This document shows, piece after piece, positions 36,159 through 49,144 of a stretch of 64,000 nucleotides of DNA; the first letter of the stretch is position 1, and the number at the start of each line of letters is the position of its first letter. The stretch lies in NCBI GenBank assembly GCA_009741485.1, contig CM019217.1, positions 33,985,485 to 34,049,484 of the forward strand. The letters run 5' to 3'. The notes beneath the pieces were generated by a model. That model saw only the letters and a list, made by a program, of their open reading frames with translations, had not been told where the DNA came from and did no database searches. The stretch comes from Malurus cyaneus samueli (taxonomy: Eukaryota; Chordata; Aves; Passeriformes; Maluridae). The translations under genes were made by a program, and so were the position numbers.

Positions 36159-39100
36159 CTGTGAACTAGGAGAGATTTCTATAGAAATGCTATTTTTATA
36201 GGGTATGTTAATTCCTGGAATTGTTATGTGTATCAATAACATATATAAAATATATATTAACCCTGCCTGTAAAAAAGTGGGAAGGTGGGTATTTTAAAAG
36301 TCTGATTTCTATTGTAATTTTTTTTTAAAGCCATTTAAGAAAACCTCACACAAAGTGTCTTGGATTTTATCATGGATGAATAACGTACCTAATATTAAGC
36401 ATTAAAATCCAACATAATTTCCCCTCTTCCAGACTAGATCTGAATTCTGCTCCCAACAGAAATGAAAAAGATTAGAAAAGAGAAAGGAACTGAAAAAAAA
36501 AACCCAACTCTACTTGAGGAGGGGAAAAACATGAAGCATTTTACCTATAATTATGAAAGCTTCTGAATTAGAAACATAGATCCCCGAGACAAAGTGTCCT
36601 CCGATGTCTACCTCATTGCAAAGGAACTCCTCTGATTTAAAACCACAGCTCTGATCATAACAGATCCTCATCCAGCTATGCATGACTGATTATATGTCCA
36701 GATCAGGTTTTTGAAGACTATTGTGGAATGGTGTTTTTAACAAGAGTCTTGGGTTTTCACAAACTGGTGGAGAAGCACGCAGAATTTCCTTACTAATGTA
36801 GCATTACGATAGTCCTTACACTCTAAATGTATTATGAGATTTTCTTTTTTAGCAAACCAGGTGTGAAAACTCCTCACAAGTTGATCATTCCTTCTGTTGG
36901 AACTATGTTTATGGCTATAATATAAATAGCACTATTTTTCCTTTGTGCATGTCACAAGAATTAAATAAATGGAAACAAGACAACTGTGTGCCAGGTATTC
37001 AGCTATTCCTTTATTTATAGCTAAGCATCAATCATTCTGTATAAGTGGTCTGATTTTCAGAAGTGTCATGTTTTATGGGCTACTAAATTTAGTTTACCTG
37101 AATGCAACCCTTGGTTTCTCTAATATTTGAGACTCAGAAAATTGTGTCCAATACCTCTATAGGCATTCTCATTGCAAGTGGTAAATGCCTATCAGGGAAT
37201 GAGGACATTCCATGCTTATTCACTGTAAGCTTCTTGTGCAATAAATCCAAACTGCTCAACTGAATTTATAGCAGACTATAAAGAGAGTGCCAAGGAAGAT
37301 ACAATTTCCACGTGAAACATCTGTTGTTCAGAAGCACAGTGCTTTTTATCTCTTATATAGAGTGCTGACTGTCTTTTACAAAACCATGAATAAATTCCAC
37401 AGCATTTTTTTCTGTTTGATCTAACTGGTCTACCACATATTATTTTTTTAATGGTAACATGTATGTAGCCTTTTGTATTATATTATTAAGAATAAGCTAG
37501 CACATAATTTTCTCTTTTATTAACTACAGAGGCTTCTCCTTGACATTCATTAAAACAAGGAAGAGGTAGCTGTCTTTACCTTTTTTGACATCCATATGAG
37601 GTAACAATTCTAGGAAGCTGCAAGAACTATCACTACATGATGACATTCATTATGTATTCTTACTTGAAAGAAGAAAAAGATTGCGTGAAGTAACATATCC
37701 TATTAATCACAGAGATTTGAATCCATCTAATCTTTTTCTATAATTTTGGCTAGACATCTATTATAATGTCAAATACTATTAGTGAAGCTTTAGCTACTCA
37801 ATACGTGCAACACAAATTCTGGCATGAGAATTGACACAGCAGAGCTATAAGACAATAAAAGGGCAGCAGGGCCTGTGGCCTCTGCTCTCCAATCCCGTAA
37901 TGTGAAGAGAAAATGAATTCATAGGAGCTCAACTCTGAAACATCTCAGTTCAACATGATTTCACCAAAGATCAAATGAAAAAGGCTAATCTTGTTTTCCA
38001 GACACTTAAATCCCATTTTCCCAGGCAGATTTACCCCAGGTTCATCCAAATGTGTCTTAAGCAGAATATCTTATTCTGAGGTGTCCTTTTTTTTTCTAAT
38101 ACAACAGGCACAATAGCACTGAATACATCAGTGTCACAGTTATTGTTTCCAAAGATCAGGCAGAAGGCCACAAGACAACTATAGAAAGTAGAAAGCATGT
38201 GGCTAACACTCTTACTGTATATTTATATTTTATTAAAACATTTATTAATACTTGCATATGAGAAATTTTCAGCTTGATATCTTCCTACACTTGTAATCAT
38301 CCTGTATTGGTAGAAAGGAACACAAACCTTTTGTAGTTTTTTCTGGGGCCTTTAAGTTCTTTTTGCTTTTGCTTAAATAAGAGATTGACAGGAACGCAAT
38401 TTACTAATACTTGGTGTTTTGTACATGAAAGATATCCTGCTGCTCAGTCACATGGATGCTACTATAGTTAAAATGAGATGAATAAAATATGTAGCCAAAA
38501 TGTTGCTTAAGATTTGTTACCTACAGAAAAACTGTAAAGATCCTGCAAATATTGGATTTAAACAGCTATTTTAAATATATGAAAGAATTGCTTTGTCCTA
38601 CTCTAAAGACTTGCTGCCTCCATTTCCACGATTTTTCACATTTTCCTTAAATAAGATTTTATTTTCATTTTAAAGACTGAAGTGTTAAAATGAAGACCTA
38701 TATTGTAGTAAATTAGCAGAAAAGTTTACCAAGTATTTACCTGTGAATCTGACTCAAGTCCAGTGTTTATAAGTTCCACTTTGGATATGATTTAGAGCCT
38801 TATGTTCATTATTTGCTGTGGAGATGGGTATGAGGGGGAGTGTGATATTCCAATACAAATAAAATCCAAAATTTACTAAAAATCAATCATAAAGTTTTCC
38901 ACTGTGAGAAAGTTTCATGCCTAGTGTTTTGCTTTTTAGGCAGAAAAGTATGTGATGAAGAAATCAATAGACATTTTGGCTTTCAAATGCATTGGTCTTA
39001 GCAAAATTGATAGCAACACAGCACTGGTGTTCTGTGTTGCAAAACCAATCTGATTCTCCGTCAAGTTCAGTCCTGTATTGAAAACAAGGGAAGCGTTCCT

Positions 39101-41384
39101 TTTCCAACTTGGCATACTCAGCAACATATCTTTCTATTTCTTCATTCTATAGGAATGAAAATGTAATTTAAGGATAAGAGGGGGCATACAGTAAGCTGAT
39201 TCTGTCATTACAAAAGTGCTTTATTTTCCATTTTAAAATTATTTTGAATTGAAGAAAATAAGGCAAGAAACTACACAGTTTGTTCAATTTTAAAAAACAG
39301 CCCCCAGTAAAATACTTCTTTTTAAACAGTGGAAACTTACAGGTGTGTGCATTCAGAAGTGGAGGGCAAGGCTTAACTGGCTGTTTTCCCTCTGTTAAAA
39401 AAGGGCTTTTTTCTATATTTTCCCCCTTCTAATTGAAACTGATGGAGGAGGAAAGCCCTCATATACCACTGTATGCCTCTGGAAATATTTATACCTAGTT
39501 CGGAAAGCAAAACAAGAAAACCAGCAAAATATTACTCCTCCCTTAAAATAAAACATGCAAATTTATGTTTTGCAACATCAAAGAAAAATAATAGCAAAAA
39601 CAACTGCTATACAATTGGGGAAAATTGTTAAAACCCCAGGATTTTTCTCTTCAGATACCTAGCATAGGATGTTGGGGTTTTTTTCTGTTAAAAAAATTTA
39701 ATAATTCCTTTTTGAACTTGATACGAGTACAATTTTTAAAGGTGATTTAGGGTTTGCAAAGCTATAAAATTCCATCAGAAGCAAGGAATTCTTGCCAGCC
39801 TCTGTAAAACTCCAACAATACTGATTAAGATGACTACCAGGAACCCACAGCAAACCACTACAGAGCACACAAGCCAAAAAACCAAAACCACATATTACCA
39901 AGTTTCTTTTCCTTGGTATCACATAAAATGTAATAAGTACAAATTGAGAAAGATGGGGGGGCTATTACTTTTAGGGTTAATGGACACTGTTCTTCTTCAG
40001 CCCATAAACTTAAGGTACAGGAATAAGCTTGAACATTTAGTTTTAAGAATGCATATTAAGTCATTTTAATGACATTGCTTTGACCAGGCAGAGAAAAAAA
40101 AGTGAAATGGATAGTTTAGTGTTGCAAAGAAAGTGCAATCCTAGCCAAGGATTCTTGTGTGATTCTGAAATTGAATTCTTTGAACAGAATTTGCATTTGG
40201 GACAAAAATCCCCAACTTTCTGGCTGTGAAAAACAGGGGAAATGCCAGAAACAAACAAAGAAACAAAGTATATTCCAGAATAAAGTAAGAGACTTAATAT
40301 TCTAGTAAATAAAGATTTAATTAAAATATTATCTCAGTTAAGAAGAAAAAAAAAAGTTCAGCAGTTAACAGATGAAACTATCTTTACTTTCTCCATTAAA
40401 AATAAATAAAGAAGCTACTTTATCTCTTATTACCATAGTATTTTAACTTAAATAACTACAGAATGAGAAATAAGTAATCAAGTGAAGAGACAAGAATAAG
40501 ACTACCAGATTCGGCAGCAGAATGAATTATTTTGTTCATATGTAACAGACAGTACTAGAATTTTATTTCTTATTTTCTACTTTTAAAAGGTTAATGTGCA
40601 TATATTGCTGTTCAATTAGAATAACTATGAAAATTATGTAAAATGTCAGTAAAAAAACTAGTAAGGACCTAAAAAAATCTGAGCACATATTTTTTTTAGA
40701 AAATGCAAAATTCTCTTTGATGCAATGTATTACTCATTTAAAATTGGTCAACTCAACATATAATTGCCTTCATAGATGATATTGCTTTTATAGGTTAAAA
40801 TAATAATAACTTAGTTGAACCAAAAGTTACTGAGAAGCAATAAAGATGAAAATCATAAAGCCTTTTTCAGGGAGTTGTATCCTCTAAGTAATGTTTCTTT
40901 TTTAGAGAAGTAAGACATTTTTCTAGGGGTAAATTCCAAAATATTGTACAAAATGCTATCCTACTTTCAGTTTTCTTGTTAGATACCCTTAAATATTTCT
41001 AGAATACGTGCAGCTTGTATGTTCAGTGGAAATACTGGGGGGAAAGGGTCTCTCTAGCCTGTTATCTTGACCCTTACAATGACCAACAGCAGGTACCTGA
41101 GGGAGATGAAAGCAAGCACATAGCTATTCTTTCTCAGAATATTATCTAAACCTCAGCAAGATGCAGCTTAAAAACTTCTCGAACAGAAGCATTATCTATT
41201 TTTTTTTTTTATGTAACAGTTCCTTTTTTCCTTCTGGGAATCTGAACTGTTGTACTTTGAGATTAGATGTAGATTTTCACTCTCCATAATACCATGTGGC
41301 AGCTCAATAAGCTGTGTGAAGAAACATATTCCTTGGTTTGCTCTGAATACTACTGGTTTTATTTTATGCCTCTCATTTTTGTGA

Positions 41385-41710
41385 CAGAACTGAAATAAAT
41401 CCCTATCCACCTTCTCCTCCACACTTCATTTTATAAACCACTTTCCATACATTCTTTAGTTTTCTTTTCACTGAAATCACTGGATCCTAGTTAGTATGCT
41501 ATTTGCACATGCAGACAATGGTTTTATATATTTGATTATCTTTGTCATCCTTCTCTAAACCTTTTCTTTGCTCATAACTGAAATGAATAAAAAATAATTG
41601 TATACAGTTCTTGTATGTTTGTTACAGATAAAAATAATCACGGTGGTGTTTTCTATTTAATTTGTTTATTATATTCCTAATGACTTTTAACATTGAGTTC
41701 TTCCTTTATT
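41385..41710 (-). mobile_element. Ancient CR1-like LINE remnant
   Basis: The plus strand shows degenerate phrases that I associate with the antisense 3' region of old amniote CR1-like LINEs, in the expected order: ATCCCTATCCACCTTCTCCT, CATTTTATAAACCAC, TTCTTTAGTTTTCTTTTCAC, GATTATCTTTGTCATCCTTC then TCTAAACCTTTTC, GTATACAGTTC, and CTAATGACTTTTAACATTG. It is far more diverged than the CR1 at 17.4 kb. Family assignment is from memory and the boundaries are approximate. Confidence 0.5.
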
Positions 41711-42301
41711 ACTAATCTTTAAACTCAAGAAATATTCCCTATAAGTTACAAAAATTTGCTCCTGAAGAGAAATCTAAACAAAATAAAAGTTTGCTTTCAA
41801 AGTTCAAGTCATACAGCTTTTTGTGCCAAGCTTATGACTCAATTTTAAAGTTACAGAAGCTTTACTAAAGATCTAAAGTAGAAATCTAGCAATGTTTGGA
41901 GAAAAGTGCTCAGTTTGCTAATATCACAAAACCTGCCCTTCCTAGAAGTAGTGTTAGTGTTTCCAGGATAGCATACTAATTCAGTTTGTCCTGAAGTCTT
42001 ATCTGACTCATATAGACCATCCAAAATCTTCTTAAGAAATGAAGACTCACTAATGCTTTAGGCCTTCATTCTGGGGATAAGAAAAGGCTCAACAATGAAC
42101 TGTAGCACCTGACAGGGAGTAGCAGTGCTATTGCTGCTAGAATAAGATCAGGCACTCCTGTTACTTTCACCCCACATGGACCCCATAGCATTTTGCTATG
42201 TAACTTATGTTAATGCCCTCTATGAGCCAAGCAGCACAGCCAACTTCTGCAAAGCTGCTGATGTTGTAGCAGTCCATGTATCAGAGGCCATTTTGCCCAA
42301 T

Positions 42302-42346
42302 GACCATCTGACGGTGATATCTGTCACAGTCATTCAACGGATGGTC
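42302..42346. repeat. Imperfect stem-loop
   Basis: GACCATC (42302-42308) pairs with GATGGTC (42340-42346). Directly inside, TGACGGTGA (42309-42317) pairs with TCACAGTCA (42324-42332) with one mismatch around a 6-nt loop. A 7-nt bulge separates the two stems on the 3' side. It lies inside a 63-codon ATG frame (42176-42367, plus) of unknown meaning. Confidence 0.6.
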
Positions 42347-45300
42347 GTTTCTGGAAAATTACATTAGTAGGAAAAGATGTGTATATAGGAGATAAAACAT
42401 TCAGTTGGGTTGTGGTCAAGATGTTGTTTCCTGCTGCCAGCTGTCAAAAGATTTATGGTTTTCAGTTTGAGTTTTCTATTGTAGCATAAAAGATAATTTT
42501 AAGGGATCTTCATTTTGAATTTAGGGTTAGTTAAAGAGCAGAAAATATTAACTGACCAAATATGATAGAGTCTTGTTACAAGCTCAGTATTGCCTTTACT
42601 TCAGACATTTGGCTCCAGAAAGCTTAAAACAAATGCAAAAAATAATGGTAGAAATGAGAACATTTAATGTAGCAGAAAAATAAGACAACCAACAAACTAA
42701 AGCATCTACTAATGAAGAGATCGATTTCTTATCATGAGCACAGCACACATCAAAAATAACCATTATTATAAAACCTCTAGTTAGAACTAGATATTTTTGA
42801 GCACATGTTCTTGGTTACAAAACTGAAGGTTACAAATCCTTACATACAGTGTTGTGCTGGTCTGATCAGCTTTAAATCTGGAAAAACAAAAAATGTATTT
42901 TATTACTTTTCCTCTTCCAACTCTCAGAAATGTTTCCTAGTAAAACACAGTATTTACTCATCAGTGTTATTTTAATGTTATTTTTAGTGCATTTTTTAAT
43001 CAGATGACCTTGCTCTCCTAGCCCACAAAATAAAAAATATGTGGCAAGGATCTGAGAGACCTATTTGCCTTTTTTCAGAAGGTGTATGTATGAATATGCC
43101 ATGTTTACTAGTAGTTTTTGGCATCAAAAATATGTTGCAAGAGAGGCTATACAAGAAAACATTTGTTTCTGTTCAAGTTCACAGCACTGAAATTTGTAGG
43201 TAATGTAGTCTCTGAAGTATCAGTATGCTTTTAACTGTTCATTTTACAAGTCCCATTTCTTACAAGGTAAGAATTCTTGCATCATAAATTATCAAACTGC
43301 CAGCTGTGGCTTCCTGTACTTCTACTTCTCTGCTTCCCCTTTTCAGTTGCCCAGCATGGAATATCAATGTAAGTGCAGTCCCAATGACATAAATGGATCC
43401 ACATACACTGGTGAACTCACAAGCTCATTTGTCCAAGTGAGTAGTAACCAACAAGCAGGTATAAGGCTCATTTTTGCAATCTTTTATTTCTTGGTTATTA
43501 TTTAAAGTACCTCTGAGGCACTACCTAACAACAAGAGCTCTGAAATATTATTAAAACTGTGAACTTTGAAGAAGTGAAGTATAATTAAAAGAACAGTCAA
43601 GAGGTTCTATTAGCTTTTTGGAATGCTCTGGCATAAGATACTAATACATGTAAAAGTATGTTGAACTATATTTTATGCCATATTGACCACTCTGTAAAAT
43701 ATTTTATGATAGCAGTTTTATGTGTGGTCATGGCTGAAATTCATGAATTTTTTTTTCACTCATTTATTCTAATATAACAATTTAAGAGTACCTAACAGGT
43801 GCTATAGAATGAAAATGCTGGAGCAGTCTTCCAAAAATTCATCTCACAACCAATTCCCAGATTACTGTGTATTGCATTCTGCTTGCACATTGTAAATGTT
43901 GTTTCAGAGGAATGCCTGTGTTACAGAGACATAATTGCTGGTGCAACATGGTTCTCAGGGGGTAGAAACAGGAGGTATTCACTCCTGCTACGAATAAGGA
44001 AAATTACAAAATTATGTTTAGAATACCATCTACCTAGACATCTGTCTCTGCTAGAGCAAGATAGGAAATTATGGCACTGTTTAGTAACAGATGAAGCATG
44101 GGGCTAATACCAAAGACAATATAGCAATTGTTAACAGAAACGCAACTGTCATGGTTGAGTCAGCTTTTGTTTGATGGACACTGCAAGAGCTGGATTGTGA
44201 AGGGTCTGCAGTAAATAGTATAGAGAGAGGACTGACTACAAGAGTGGACAAGACTCTGAGACTCTGAAGTTGCCTGCCACAACTCTGCATGTGGGAATAC
44301 ACCCCAGAACATGCCACATGTGTCAGTTGGAGGGACTTCACAGATGAAGACACCTTGAGAATTTCGTGTGAGAGGGAAGTCCTAAGATTCACCTTGAAGT
44401 CCTCTTTCTGCAAATGCCAAAAAATCCCTAAACCAAACAAAAAAATCACAATCAAATAAGAATCAGTTTCTCCTGTGTGCCTGACCATTCTTTGCAAATT
44501 CTAATGGAAAGGAAAATATAAGATGGAGACTCCATTGCACTAAGAATGATAATTTGTAATTTGAATAAAAAGCAGAACAGCTAGAAACAAATCATAACCT
44601 CAGAGCAAGATGTGGTAAGTGCAATAAAGTTAGGCATAAAAACAAAATTACAATTGGTGAAGCACAGACTCTCCTGCACCCGCTTCTCATTTTCTGTTTT
44701 CTAATGCTGAATCTCAGATAAGAACTTAAAAATGGGAAGAAACATTTTTCAAATCATTATAGTGAGATTATTTACTCTATATGAATAATTGGTGAATATT
44801 TTAAAAAGTGAGGGTAAACACATTAAGGAGCAGGCATTTAGGAAAAGCAACAAAGTGAAACACTGTTAGGCCATGAGTTAATGAACTTCAGTTTGCTGGC
44901 TGTAGACTCTAAAAGGCAAAGAAAATATATTGCAGGGGTCGAACCTAAGGATTAGAATGATTTATTGCATAAGCATCTATGATATATAGGGTAAAGGAGT
45001 TATCAGTGCATTAAAATTAGGTTATATATGCTAGAATCCTGTACAGTAAATCATTAAAATTTCTCCAAACCTTAGATAATTTTCTGAAACAAATAGAACC
45101 AAGTCCAACACACAATCTTTCCGGGAGACTGCAGATTAAACATTGAGCCAGAAACTGGTTACCTAGGGACCGGTAAGCCGGCCTGTTTATACTATGTATG
45201 AAAAGTGGACATTCTCAAGCAACATCCACTTACTCATTCTTATATATCACATACACAGTACATTCAAAGGGCTAAATATTTAGTAAACTCTGTATAATAA

Positions 45301-48300
45301 GCCAAAGTTAGTAATAGAGTGATAGTACTACTCCCAAGAGACACAGTGTTTATTTACCATGTGGGCCTGGGAACTTAGGTCATATTCCTAGTCTTAAAAT
45401 GACAAATAGCATTACAATTATGGGTATCTTCTGAAGTGAAAAGCAGCCCATGTGGTCTACTGACTACTTGAGTTTCTTTAAAAACAAATTGTAATTTAAA
45501 GTCAGCACTGACCTGTAAATCCCCATCCAAATTAATAGTTGGATCTAATGTATAACGGACTGAGATCCATGTAAAAAAGAGATAAAACATTGTCAGCTAT
45601 AAAAATTAAAGTTAAGCTGTGATAATCAGTAAAAGCAGGCATGCCGTATCTGTCTCAGAATTACAATAAACCTGCTTATCCTAAGTAACTTACATTTTCC
45701 ATGTAAGACTACACTAGTATCTACTGCCAAAGTGTGACACGCTATGCAAAAAGTACGTAGTTAGAAAAGCATATTATGTTCCCATTTACATTGGTTTTCT
45801 TACTGATATCATTAAAAGAAATGAAAAAGCAATGCGAGTAACTTACAAACTGCATACAGAACTGTATCGTGGTTTCCTATTCCATCTAAATTTCTTAGTT
45901 GTCCTCCTACCTTTAACCAGCTCAGACATAACAAAAGCTTCAGGGGGACAGAGACCTTTTAGAACACCATAAAAACATAGAGTCAATCCCACCATTTGAA
46001 TTAGTTGTTTAACTACATAAACATCTGTCCAATCTCAGGGCTTTACACAATAAGGAAAGATAACAAGAATAATGAAATTAAGTGAAATATTTTTCTGAAG
46101 GTAACTGAGATTACTGGAGCAAAGGGAGAACTGAACCACAAATAACCAATTTAGAAGATGTAGTCAGGAATTCAACATATTTTCTTCATATAGACTACTG
46201 TTAATTGTTAACAATCAAATTCAATAGTGATTTTTTCTTTCTACTCCTCCCCCAGCCCTAGAGAAGAAACTATAAAAGTTTAAATAGTCAAAACATGTTT
46301 TTCTCTAGTCACTCTTTCTATAAAAAAGGTTGCAAAAAAAGGGAAGCCTGAAAATTTGAGAAGGCAGTAGCTCAGAGATTAAACCTACATAAAAACTTCA
46401 GTCAAATAGAGTAATTTAATTGTCTTATGCCTTAAATCAGCTAAATAAACATGTAACTGGAGAAACATGGACACTTCATCCCAGCAAAACATCCATTAAA
46501 CACCAAGTCTGGGTGACTTAATCTGGAATTGTTGCAAGGTCTCTGGTGTAACTCTCATCCTAATTGCACTCCACCATGACTCCTCTACTGCAGGACTTGA
46601 TGTTTCACCTGTACACAGTGAGAGAGAACAACACAGCTGTGTAAAATAAGCTCTTTGCTAGGGCAATGTCAGAGGGAACTTTTCTACTCAGCACTGAAAG
46701 TAAATTTGTATCCCGAACAATCGTTGAATAAAGAGCCTCACTGTTCCTGTTAACCCATAATTTGCTTCTCCACAGATTAATCTGTTTTTTGCTCTTAAAA
46801 CCTTATTTTGTAACCAGCCTCTATTCATTTCATTTTCTAGTTTGAAAAGATCTACGAATTGGAGACCTATGGATATTTGATTCACCATCTTCACAACCAT
46901 TTTACCCAAAAATGGATTTAGGCTATTTATATTTAGGACTCTTAGTAGCATAGCAGTACTCTACCAAAAAGAGGAATGTTTTGAAAACACTTGTCTCAAG
47001 GCTGGAGAAACATTCAACTCACTATAAAAATCCCATTGTCAAAAACCTTGAGAGATCATCACACCATGGTTAGGTAGCTTTAAATAAAAAGAGTTAAAAC
47101 GTTGCTGAGATCACACTCAAGATTGAAAAAGAGACTGCATTAAAATCCCTGGTTTTGTTAAAAATTTTTAGCATATTTTTGGAGTAATTTCCTTTGCTGC
47201 CTGATCCAGCAGCTACAGTGATCAATTCCAGATCATTTGGTAAAATGCTTTTCTTCATTTGAGAGATACCTGAAATTGACCAAATTAAGTTCCTTTCTTG
47301 CGTAATGTGTTATTTCTATATAATGTATTATTGTAAACTGAGATTTTACGGAACATGAGACAACCATCAAGGCTAATTACATACCCAAAATTGCACAGAT
47401 AATTTAAACCATGGAGATAAATACTGTCTTTGAAATGACAGTTTAAGCTACTGGTTTCACAGTAACCTAAAGCAACCAATATTTAGGTAAGTATATAATT
47501 AACTCCCAAGAGCTCAATTGTGACAGTGAAAGTATTTTTTATTCACAGTGCAGCCAAGCAGTTCCTGCAAGGTACTATTTTTTAAAGGAATTTTTTAAAC
47601 AATTACTGTTGACAGAAGAGTCACATAAAGCTGCAGGGGCAGAGCACAGGCACATTTAAAAGGTTTTGAAGTGGCCAAATTTTATGTACACAGAAAGGCT
47701 AAATATTTCTTGTTTCTGGGTCACAAGTGATCAAGACCTTTGACCTTCAAGCTATAGATCTCTTACGCAGGCAAATTACTTACACTGCAATACTTCATAA
47801 ACAACAGAAACCCTATGTGTCCTACCAGGCATTACAAATAAGGGGGGTTACACCTGATTGATTTGATTTGGATGGAAATGAGCCTCCCTGGGAAGTCTGC
47901 TTAAGCCTGTTAAATAGTGCCTGATCAATGGCATTGCAATTTAGTTTTAGAATTGTAGATAAGGATGCTGCTTTGCTATTTTGGGAGCTTAGCTGATATG
48001 AGTCAGCATAAATGTTCAGATTTCTTTTTTAAATTAGAAGTATTACACAGTAGATGAAAAGGAAAATAGATCCATTATCAATCTCTAATTTTTGCGTTAG
48101 ATGAATTCAGTGTTTTACCTTCTCTTGTATGTTCATAAATATACACTTAAAATATGATGTGGAAACAGGAGAAAGATGCAAACTAGAATAGGAATTTGTC
48201 TAGGTATTCATGTTGCCTGTGAGTTCCATACCATTTCTTAGTTTTATATATTCAAAGTTTAAAACAAAAACCTCCTTTTTTTTTAAGGCACAACTAGAAG

Positions 48301-49109
48301 CCCACACTTCCACCAGAAGAAAGGAACAGAAGCTCTAATTATTTCACTTTTCTCCAACTAATAACATGCACGTATAACCCTGTCATGTTTCAGTAGATGT
48401 TAGAGGAGAAATGGGATGGTTCCTCTTGGAATGATGGCTTTCACCCTATAAGTCACATTATCTCTTATTTATTTCTCCTTCAATTCAGTTTCTTTAGGAA
48501 ACGCTCTAAAGCACCAATAATTAAGAGATGTGTCAACATCCAGCATTCTATATTCAGAGGGATAAAAAGAATGAAGTCACAGGTAACTGTCCATGATTTG
48601 GTAGCACTGCTCAACCTAAAAGTGAGGTGAGGTGAAAATTTTCCTGTTCTTCTGCTTTTTAATGCTTGGTATGTGATTTAGGCTGTTAGAACACTAGCAA
48701 TAAACAAACATTTAGGTATACTTCAGCCACATTATGCACATCAATAGATGTAGAGTTGTGATCATTTACCTGAGATGCAAAAGTCACAAGATTTGTCCTT
48801 CTCCTCAGGACAGTAATAGGTAACTAAATTGAGACTACATTTTTAACTAGTTTTCTACAACTGAAAGAGATCCTGAAACAGCAACTAAAAGTTTATTGGA
48901 TCAAAAATAGGGAGCAGAATTTAAAAATAGATTTAAAATCTACTGAATGGAAAACTCATTTAGGAGGTGGGAAACTGACATAATTTCCTTATTTTCAAGG
49001 TTTAGGTGACAGAAATCATGTCTTCTCCTTGAGTAACATAAAATTAGACACTTAAGAGTCACTATTAATTCTTAATTAAAAAACACTTGGCTTTCATTGT
49101 TTTGTTTTT

Positions 49110-49110
<1 letters not shown>

Positions 49111-49140
<30 letters not shown>
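49111..49140. repeat. T30 homopolymer
   Basis: Thirty consecutive T, preceded by T/G-rich TTGTTTTGTTTTTG. No retrocopy was recognised on the minus strand to its right. Confidence 0.9.

Positions 49141-49144
<4 letters not shown>

Noticed and set aside
44081..44497. 138-codon minus-strand frame with a hydrophobic C-terminus
   Set aside because: No recognised family, no splice or promoter context; treated as chance in the absence of any conservation evidence.
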